A DNA stretch of 12,831 nt from Anaeromyxobacter dehalogenans (GTDB lineage: Bacteria > Myxococcota_A > UBA9042 > DTJE01): contig DYKK01000059.1 in the NCBI GenBank assembly GCA_020722625.1, forward strand, positions 1 to 12,831, written 5' to 3'. Within the stretch, counting starts at the first letter, position 1, and each line of letters opens with the position of its first letter. The notes under the pieces were generated by a model that was not told the DNA's origin, did no database searches, and saw only the letters and a list, made by a program, of their open reading frames with translations. This document shows, in pieces, positions 7,659 through 12,831 of the stretch. Made by a program: the position numbers and the translations under genes.

Positions 7659-8666
7659 GAACGGATCGCCCGGAAGGGCCTGGACCCACTCGTCCCCGAA
7701 CACCGCCGCGCAGACCTCCCGGAAGTCGCGGGGGACCGGGGCCACCAGGGTCCGCTCGTCCCCGGAGGCGGGATGCCGAAACCGCAGGGCCCACGCATGC
7801 AGGGCCACGCGGGTCATCGCGCGCAGGGCCTCGGCCTCCCCGGCCGGACGGCTCCCGGGGCGCGGCCAGGCCCGGCCATAGACGCGGTCCCCCACGACGG
7901 GGTGCCCGCGCTCGGCCAGGTGGACGCGGATCTGGTGGGTCCGCCCCGTGCGCGGCCGGACGAGGACCAGGGCGCACAGCCCGCCGCGCAGGAGCGTCCG
8001 GTACTCCGTGACGGCCTCGCGACCCTGCCGCACCCGGCCGGTGAACTGCTTGCGGTCCCCGGGCCGGCGCCCGAACGCGGTCGCGATCTCGCCCGCATCG
8101 GGGATCGCCGCGCCAAGCACCAGGGCCAGGTACGCCTTGCGCACGGTGCGCTCCTTGAACTGGCGGGCCAGGGCCTCGTGGGCCGGGTCGTCCTTGGCCA
8201 CCAGCAAGACCCCGGAGGTCTCGCGGTCGAGCCGGTGGACCAGGCCCGCCCGCTCCGGTCCCCCCACGGACGACAGGCGCCTCCCGCTCGCGAGCAGCGC
8301 GTTGACGAGGGTCCCGGACCGGTGCCCCGCGCCGGGGTGGACCACGACCCCGGGGCGCTTGGCAATGGCCAGGAGCGTCTCGTCCTCGTACAGGATGTCG
8401 AGGTCACCGGGCTGCGCGACCGGGGCCTCCGCGGGGACCGGGACCGGCCGCTCCACGAGGACCCTCGCGCCCGGCGGCGGCCGGAATCCCTGCGGCCTGC
8501 GGCGTCCGTCCACCCAGACGAGGCCCTCCCGGATCAGGCGCTGGGCCGCGGAGCGCGAGACGCCGGGCACGTTCGCCGCCACCAGGACGTCGAGGCGCTC
8601 GGGCGGGTGCGTGGCGGGGACCTCGAAGGAGTGGACCGTCCGCGCCGCCGTTGAAAACTCGTCCAC
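7653..8666 (-). CDS. RluA/RluD-family 23S rRNA pseudouridine synthase
   Basis: A 337-residue protein that should isomerise uridine to pseudouridine in rRNA. An S4-like RNA-binding domain occupies about residues 14-72 (RLDVLVAANVPGVSRSAAQ, IREGLVWVDG). The catalytic domain follows: IAKRPGVVVHPG (101-112), HRLDRETSGVLLVAK (144-158) with the catalytic Asp147, RKAYLALV (176-183) and RPRTGRTHQIRVHLA (237-251). Domain order and length match RluD/RluA members. The site specificity (RluD positions versus others) cannot be told from sequence alone, so no symbol is given. The start is a GTG at 8666; no ATG precedes the S4 domain, and an in-frame stop lies at 8700-8702. No Shine-Dalgarno sequence is visible, and the promoter is immediately adjacent, suggesting a leaderless mRNA. 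Confidence 0.95.
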   Translation of the reverse strand: MDEFSTAARTVHSFEVPATHPPERLDVLVAANVPGVSRSAAQRLIREGLVWVDGRRRPQGFRPPPGARVLVERPVPVPAEAPVAQPGDLDILYEDETLLAIAKRPGVVVHPGAGHRSGTLVNALLASGRRLSSVGGPERAGLVHRLDRETSGVLLVAKDDPAHEALARQFKERTVRKAYLALVLGAAIPDAGEIATAFGRRPGDRKQFTGRVRQGREAVTEYRTLLRGGLCALVLVRPRTGRTHQIRVHLAERGHPVVGDRVYGRAWPRPGSRPAGEAEALRAMTRVALHAWALRFRHPASGDERTLVAPVPRDFREVCAAVFGDEWVQALPGDPFG

Positions 8667-8679
8667 GGTTCGGGAAGAT
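8651..8679 (+). promoter_or_regulatory. Possible plus-strand promoter of the kelch/DDDCDG protein gene
   Basis: TTGAAA (8651-8656) matches the -35 consensus at five of six positions. It is followed after 17 bases by GAAGAT (8674-8679), a weaker -10 that keeps the important A at position 2 and T at position 6. Transcription would begin near 8686 and give a leader of about 20 bases before the GTG at 8707. Its -10 overlaps the -10 of the opposite rluD-like promoter. Support is modest. Confidence 0.35.
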
Positions 8680-8703
8680 AGACGCGGCCGTGGATGGGGT
8701 CAA
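8675..8703 (-). promoter_or_regulatory. Sigma70-type promoter of the rluD-like gene
   Basis: On the minus strand, TTGACC (8703-8698) and TATCTT (8680-8675) are separated by exactly 17 bases. They match the -35 consensus at five of six positions and the -10 at four of six, which stands out in DNA this GC-rich. Transcription would begin about 6-9 bases after the -10, at about 8669-8666, on or a few bases before the GTG start. Confidence 0.6.
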
Positions 8704-8706
8704 GGA

Positions 8707-11700
8707 GTGCAAGGCGACAGGACATGCGGCAGGGCGCGGTCAGCGGACCACGCCGCGCCGGCGGCCCTGGCGATCCTGCTGATCACGTTGGTGGGGACCC
8801 GGTGCGGCGGCGGTGGCGTCGGACCGTGCGGGGCCGACCTCTCGCCATGCGCGGGCGGGGTCTGCCTGGCCGGGCGGTGCGAGCCTGGGGCCGGGGACGC
8901 GGATTCCGACGGGTGGTCGAACGCCGACGAGGTCGCGGCCGGCACGGACCCCCGGAACTGGGACACGGACGGGGACGGCGTCGCGGACGGGGAGGAGGTC
9001 GGACCGGACGCGGCGCACCCGAGGGACGCGGACGGGGACGGGGTCCCGGACGCGATCGAGAGCGCACGCGAGGACGCGGACCGGGACTGCGTGCCCGACC
9101 AGGCGGACGACCGCGATGACGACCCGCATCCCCCGGCCGACCTCGTGACGAAGGTGAACTGCGCCCGCAAGGGGGTGTGCGGGGCCGCGTTCGCGCTCGT
9201 GTCGTCCCGGTGCGACGGCGGCGTCGCGTCGTGCGACTACTCGCTCGTCCCGGGCTACCAGGGGGTCGAGGACCACTGCGACGGGCAGGACAACGACTGT
9301 GACGGACAGACCGACGAGGGATTCGCCCTGGAAGGGATCCCCGTGGGCATGGCCTGTCCGGGACGGGGGGAGTGCGGTCCGGGCATCGTGGAGTGCACGG
9401 AGGACGGGACCGGGACCCGCTGCTCGACCCTGCCCGGGGGGACCCGGGACGCCTCGGTGGTCGAGACCTGCAACGGGCGGGACGACGACTGCGACGGCGA
9501 GACGGACGACGGATTGGCCCTGGACGGGAGCCCCCTCGGGGGGCCCTGCCGGGCCGCGGGGACGTGCGGGCCGGGCACGGTGGAGTGCGCCTCGGACGGG
9601 GGCGTGGTCTGTTCGTCGGGCCCCGGGGGCTCCGAAGACCGGTCCGCGCCCGAGGTCTGCAACGGCCTGGACGACGACTGCGACGGCGAGACGGACGAGG
9701 GCGTCGAGGTCGAGGGCAACCCCCTCGACTACTGCAAGCCGGTGGGGGTGTGCGCCACGCACGCGGACGAGGTGCGGGTCGCGTGCGTGGACGGCAAGCC
9801 GGCGTGCGACTTCTCGGGGGTCCCCGGGTATGCCGGGAAGACGGAGGCCCTCTGCGACGGGACGGACGACGATTGCGACGGGCTCCAGGACGAGGACTTC
9901 TCGTGGGCGGACGGCCTGGGAGGGGCCGGGGTGGTGGGCCAGCCGTGCGGGCTGGGGGCCTGCGCCGGCGGGAGCGTCACGTGCGCGGCGGACGGACTCT
10001 CCGCGGACTGCTCCACGTCGGGGCTCGCGAAGCCGGAGGTCTGCAACGAGGCGGACGACGATTGCGACGGGCGGGTGGACAACGGGTGGCCCAAGGTCTT
10101 CGCCCCGCTCCCGCTTCTTCTCGACCCCGGCGTGCCGCCCCCGAGGGGCCGCGCGGCCCTGGCCGGGTGCCCGGGCGGCGACTCCCTGTATCTGTATGGA
10201 GGGGTGGGACGACTCGGGGCCTCCGGGGAAGCCATCGAGGTCCTGGGGGACTTCTGGCGGTACGACCTGACGGCGCATCGCTTCGTCCCGATCCCGGGTC
10301 CGACCCCGGGCGGGCGGTCCGGCGCGACCCTGGTGTGCGACGCGGAAGGGGCGAGGCTGTTTTTGGTGGCGGGCCTCCCCGAGGGGTCCGGAGCCGGGGG
10401 GCTGTGGTCCTTCTCGCTGGATTTTCTGGACTGGGCGCCGTTCGAGGTCGCTGTCCCCGCGACGGGGTCGGTCGGGGCCGCGTTCGACCCGGGCGGCAGG
10501 ACCCTCCTGGTCGTCCGCGCGGACGCGCCCGAGGCGGTCGTCGTGTCGGTGGACGACCCGTCCGCGGCCCCGGTCGCGGTGGACCTTCCCCTCCGGCGCG
10601 ACCCGGCCTTCGCGGGCGCCGCGGGGAGCCTGTTCCTGTCGGGCGGCCGGGACGAGGGCGGGGACGTCCGCAGCGAGTTGTATCGCGTGGACCCGGACGG
10701 CTCGGTGTCCCTGGTGACGTCGGCGCTGCCCGCGCGGGCGAGGCACGCCCTCGCGGCCCTGGCGGACGGGTCTTTGCTCCTGGTCGGGGGGGAGGGGCCG
10801 GACGGGACGCCCACCCAGGAGGCGTTCCTGGTCCGGCCGGACTCGGGCGAGGCCCAGCCGGTGGGAGCGCCGTCGCAGGTGCCCCCGCTCGTGGACGCGG
10901 CCCTGGTCTCGGCCGGGACCGCGGCGTTCCTGCACGCCGGCCTGACCCCGGAGGGCCGGGGGTTCCGCAAGGTCCTGCGCTTCGACGCGGCCTCGGGTCA
11001 GTGGACCGCGGATTTGCTGGACGTGACGCCGGGGCCGCGCGCGGGAGGGGCGTTGGTGGTCCTGCGTTCGCGCGGGACCGCGGTCCTCCTGGGCGGATTC
11101 GCGGCGGACGTCGCGGGGGCCTTCGCGGTCGACGAGGTCTGGTCCCTCGGGCTCCTCGACGGACGGTTCAGGAGGCTCCAGACCGCCGCCGTGACCCTGG
11201 TCCGGGGCGCCGCGGCCGCGGACGAGGCCGGCGGGACGGTCTATCTGTTCGGGGGCCTGGACCGGCCCCCCGGGCCGGACGCGACCGAGACCGCGACCTT
11301 CCTGAGGCTGGACCCCGCCGAGCAGGTGGTCGAGTCCCTGCCGGACACGGGCGGGCCTTCCCCGAGGTCCGGGCACACGATGGTGGCGGCCGGCTCCTCC
11401 GGGCCGCTGATCGTGTATGGCGGGCGCGCGGGCGACACGACGTTCGGGGACGTGTGGGGCTGGACCCCGGCCGCGTCGTGGTTTTCGCTGGACGCGGTCC
11501 CCCACCCGCGCTTTGGGCACGCGGCCTTCTGGGACGCCGCGCTTCGGCGGATGGTGGTGGTGGCCGGGGACCCGGGGGGAGACGTGGCGGCGTTCGACCC
11601 GGTCCACCGCACGTGGACCTCCCTCCTGGAGCACCCGCTCCTCGAGGACGCGGGCGGGGCGGCCTTCTTCGACCCGGATTCGAGGGTCCTCCTCTACGCC

Positions 11701-11916
11701 CCGTCGTCCGGGAAGGAGGTCCTCCAGGTGGTCCTGCCCGTGGATGCAGAGCCCACGGGGTCGGTGTCCACCCTGTCCGTTTGGTCCTTCGAGACCTTGT
11801 CGGCCTACGACCCGCTGGGACGGCGCGCCCTGTTCTTCGGCGGGACCGGCCCGGGGGGCGGCACCTCGTCCGCGTGGTGGGCCCTGCCGCAGTCTTGTCC
11901 GGGCGGGTCGAGATGA
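8707..11916 (+). CDS. Exported kelch-propeller protein with TSP3-like and DDDCDG metal-binding repeats
   Basis: The protein has 1069 residues. The N-terminus has Arg residues then a hydrophobic stretch (about 16-31, APAALAILLITLVG) ending in TRCGGGG, an export signal. The Cys33 context GTR-C is a poor lipobox, so lipoprotein status is uncertain. Residues about 64-140 hold calcium-binding, thrombospondin type 3-like repeats (DADSDGW, DTDGDGVADGEE, DADGDGVPD). Five MopE-type motifs follow (about 192-460): DNDCDGQTDE, DDDCDGETDD, DDDCDGETDE, DDDCDGLQDE and DDDCDGRVDN. Residues about 478-1060 form roughly twelve kelch-like blades with recurring YLYGG, LLVGG, VYLFGG and LIVYGG strands, enough for one or two beta-propellers. 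The GTG start is chosen because it gives a proper signal-sequence n-region; GGGG lies seven bases upstream, while AAGGA abuts it. The frame stays open further upstream, but there it is only the shadow of the rluD-like gene. The binding partner is unknown; a surface adhesion or recognition role is inferred. Confidence 0.85.
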   Translation: MQGDRTCGRARSADHAAPAALAILLITLVGTRCGGGGVGPCGADLSPCAGGVCLAGRCEPGAGDADSDGWSNADEVAAGTDPRNWDTDGDGVADGEEVGPDAAHPRDADGDGVPDAIESAREDADRDCVPDQADDRDDDPHPPADLVTKVNCARKGVCGAAFALVSSRCDGGVASCDYSLVPGYQGVEDHCDGQDNDCDGQTDEGFALEGIPVGMACPGRGECGPGIVECTEDGTGTRCSTLPGGTRDASVVETCNGRDDDCDGETDDGLALDGSPLGGPCRAAGTCGPGTVECASDGGVVCSSGPGGSEDRSAPEVCNGLDDDCDGETDEGVEVEGNPLDYCKPVGVCATHADEVRVACVDGKPACDFSGVPGYAGKTEALCDGTDDDCDGLQDEDFSWADGLGGAGVVGQPCGLGACAGGSVTCAADGLSADCSTSGLAKPEVCNEADDDCDGRVDNGWPKVFAPLPLLLDPGVPPPRGRAALAGCPGGDSLYLYGGVGRLGASGEAIEVLGDFWRYDLTAHRFVPIPGPTPGGRSGATLVCDAEGARLFLVAGLPEGSGAGGLWSFSLDFLDWAPFEVAVPATGSVGAAFDPGGRTLLVVRADAPEAVVVSVDDPSAAPVAVDLPLRRDPAFAGAAGSLFLSGGRDEGGDVRSELYRVDPDGSVSLVTSALPARARHALAALADGSLLLVGGEGPDGTPTQEAFLVRPDSGEAQPVGAPSQVPPLVDAALVSAGTAAFLHAGLTPEGRGFRKVLRFDAASGQWTADLLDVTPGPRAGGALVVLRSRGTAVLLGGFAADVAGAFAVDEVWSLGLLDGRFRRLQTAAVTLVRGAAAADEAGGTVYLFGGLDRPPGPDATETATFLRLDPAEQVVESLPDTGGPSPRSGHTMVAAGSSGPLIVYGGRAGDTTFGDVWGWTPAASWFSLDAVPHPRFGHAAFWDAALRRMVVVAGDPGGDVAAFDPVHRTWTSLLEHPLLEDAGGAAFFDPDSRVLLYAPSSGKEVLQVVLPVDAEPTGSVSTLSVWSFETLSAYDPLGRRALFFGGTGPGGGTSSAWWALPQSCPGGSR

Positions 11917-12611
11917 CGGGACGCCCCCGGATGGTCGTCTTCGACCTCGATGACACCCTGTATCCGGAGGCCGAGTTTGTGCGGGGGGGATTCCGGGCGG
12001 CCGGGGCGAGACTGGACGTGCTGGAGGGGCGGGCCACGGGCGCGGCCCGGGTGTTCCTGGAGGTCCTCGAACGGGACGGGGTGTCCAGGGTCTTCGACAA
12101 GGGGCTCGAGGCGTTGGGGATCCCGCGCGACCCGGAGCGGATCGCGGACCTGGTCGCTGCGTTCCGGGGGCACAGGCCGGACATCCGGCCGTTTCCCGGG
12201 GTGCCCGAGATGCTGGACCGCTTGCGGGGGCGCGGGTTCCGCCTGGGCCTCCTGTCGGACGGCCCCCTCGCGGTCCAGGAGGCGAAGTGGCAGGCCCTGG
12301 GCATCGGCGAGCGGTTCGAGGTGGTGGTGTTCACGGACGCGCTCGGGGGACGGGAGTCCTGGAAACCCAACCCGGCGGGCTTCGAGGCGGTCGAGCGCCT
12401 GTCGGGCCTGTCGGGGCGGGTCCTGGTGATGGTCGGGGACCGTCCCCGGCACGACCTCGTCCCGGCCCGCGCCCGCGGGTGGCGCGCGATCCGGATGCGC
12501 TGGCCGGGCGCATATCACGCGGCCGACCCCGACCCCGCCCCGGGGCGTCCAGTCGCTTCAGACCTCGCGGACCTCGATCGCCTGCTCCTTGGGGGGCTCC
12601 CAGGGGCGTGA
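11913..12611 (+). CDS. HAD-superfamily hydrolase (phosphatase-like)
   Basis: A 232-residue haloacid dehalogenase-type hydrolase. Motif I is VFDLDDTLYPE (residues 9-19) with nucleophile Asp11 and acid/base Asp13. Motif II is LLSDG with Ser115, motif III is ESWKPNPAGF with Lys151, and motif IV is GDRPRHD (175-181). A helical cap lies between motifs I and II (about 20-95), as in subfamily I members such as phosphoglycolate- or nucleotide-phosphatase relatives. The substrate cannot be assigned. The ATG overlaps the stop of the kelch protein gene (ATGA), so translation is probably coupled; another ATG at 11931 is possible. The frame upstream of 11913 is only a shadow of the kelch gene. The convergent gene ends 106 bases downstream. 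Confidence 0.92.
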   Translation: MTGRPRMVVFDLDDTLYPEAEFVRGGFRAAGARLDVLEGRATGAARVFLEVLERDGVSRVFDKGLEALGIPRDPERIADLVAAFRGHRPDIRPFPGVPEMLDRLRGRGFRLGLLSDGPLAVQEAKWQALGIGERFEVVVFTDALGGRESWKPNPAGFEAVERLSGLSGRVLVMVGDRPRHDLVPARARGWRAIRMRWPGAYHAADPDPAPGRPVASDLADLDRLLLGGLPGA

Positions 12612-12615
12612 CGTC

Positions 12616-12646
12616 GCGGCGCGCGAGGCGAGGCGCGCCGCCTCGC
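12616..12646. terminator. Overlapping GC hairpins between convergent genes
   Basis: Two mutually exclusive 8-bp perfect stems are present just after the HAD gene stop. One pairs 12616-12623 (GCGGCGCG) with 12634-12641 (CGCGCCGC); the other pairs 12623-12630 (GCGAGGCG) with 12639-12646 (CGCCTCGC). No T-run follows. The position between convergent genes fits transcription termination in a high-GC genome; this is inferred. Confidence 0.4.
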
Positions 12647-12717
12647 TCCGGTATCGGGGCCGGACTTGAGACGCATGACGCTACTGGCGTGGCCCAGAGT
12701 AAGACTCGACACAGGCC
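12647..12717. other. Short intergenic stretch, nothing recognised
   Basis: These 71 bases between the GC hairpins and the end of the minus-strand calpain-like frame show a slightly lower GC content than the flanking genes. No convincing promoter, RNA gene or large dyad was seen in them. They are probably the 3' untranslated region of the two convergent genes. Confidence 0.5.
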
Positions 12718-12831
12718 CTACTCGTTGATGTTCGCCTGGATGAAGAACTTCTTCACGTCCGCGACCGGGAGCCAGCCGTCTCCGTTCGGGTGGTCGCGGC
12801 CCCACGGGTTGAACAGCTTGAGGGCGGCCTT
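12718..12831 (-). CDS. C-terminal end of a probable calpain-like cysteine protease, truncated by window edge
   Basis: A reading frame enters from the right edge and ends at a TAG (12720-12718), giving 37 residues. The segment LKLFNPWGRDHPNGDGW resembles the calpain (peptidase family C2) strand that carries the catalytic Asn in NPWG, usually preceded by a hydrophobic strand and followed by a short acidic or Trp-containing turn. Here the chain ends about 25 residues later (VADVKKFFIQANINE), typical of bacterial calpain-like proteins lacking the eukaryotic C2-like and EF-hand domains. The catalytic Cys and His would lie outside the window, so the call rests on one motif. The frame is convergent with the HAD gene. 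Another minus-strand frame here (12805-12515) reads as Arg/Pro-rich shadow. Confidence 0.6.
   Translation of the reverse strand, partial: KAALKLFNPWGRDHPNGDGWLPVADVKKFFIQANINE

Noticed and set aside
7591..7881. Plus-strand frame of 96 codons overlapping the coaX stop by ATGA
   Set aside because: It looks like a coupled gene start, but it runs antisense to the rluD-like C-terminus and its Arg-rich translation has no recognisable features.
7948..8706. Upstream extension of the kelch protein frame across the rluD-like gene
   Set aside because: The extension overlaps the well-conserved pseudouridine synthase on the other strand and would bury the signal sequence; GTG at 8707 is the better start.
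8694..9119. ATG-started frame of 141 codons at the beginning of the kelch protein gene
   Set aside because: It has an ATG, but the frame is Arg/Gly-rich and lacks the hydrophobic signal segment and DxDGDG motifs that appear in the GTG-started frame.
8740..11634. Minus-strand open frame of 964 codons opposite the kelch protein gene
   Set aside because: It is rich in Arg, Pro and Gly with no recognisable domain, while the plus strand encodes a signal sequence, metal motifs and kelch blades.
9372..11912. Long upstream extension of the HAD hydrolase frame
   Set aside because: The extension is Arg/Gly-rich shadow of the kelch gene; the HAD domain begins at the ATG at 11913.
12515..12805. Minus-strand frame of 96 codons at the right end
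   Set aside because: It overlaps the HAD gene end and the calpain-like frame, and its translation is Arg/Pro-rich with no motif; the neighbouring frame with NPWG is far more protein-like.

Overview
The window is about 12.8 kb of very GC-rich DNA with strong G/C preference at third codon positions and frequent GGG glycine codons. It carries bacterial housekeeping genes mixed with large secreted proteins built from 'DDDCDG' metal-binding motifs. That motif style, the nadC-birA-coaX order and the calpain-like fragment suggest a deltaproteobacterium-like lineage (Myxococcota or a related uncultured group). This taxonomy is inference and not firm.

Layout. (1) Positions 3-5168, plus strand: the 3' part of a giant Cys- and Asp-rich repeat protein. 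It has 21 visible tandem units of about 70 residues, then a Cys-rich linker and a C-terminal beta-sandwich (PPC-like) domain. (2) Positions 5208-7594, plus strand: an overlapping cofactor cluster of nadC (quinolinate phosphoribosyltransferase), birA (biotin protein ligase without a DNA-binding domain) and coaX (type III pantothenate kinase). (3) Positions 7653-8666, minus strand: an RluA/RluD-family pseudouridine synthase, convergent with coaX. A good sigma70-type promoter lies so close to its GTG start that the mRNA is probably leaderless. (4) Positions 8707-11916, plus strand: an exported protein with thrombospondin-3-like calcium repeats, five DDDCDG motifs and about twelve kelch-like blades. 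(5) Positions 11913-12611, plus strand: a HAD-superfamily hydrolase joined to it by an ATGA stop/start overlap. (6) Positions 12718-12831, minus strand: the last 37 residues of a protein that looks like the end of a calpain-type cysteine protease.

The cofactor genes make NAD precursor, attach biotin and start CoA synthesis, and form a conventional unit. The two DDDCDG proteins are probably extracellular, calcium- or copper-binding and disulfide-rich. The most interesting signals are in the giant repeat protein: nested block duplications of three repeat units, and a recurrent paired change in which one cysteine is lost from a repeat while one is gained in the linker before it. No mobile element, CRISPR array, tRNA or rRNA was recognised. 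Every stretch outside genes is shorter than 300 bases.
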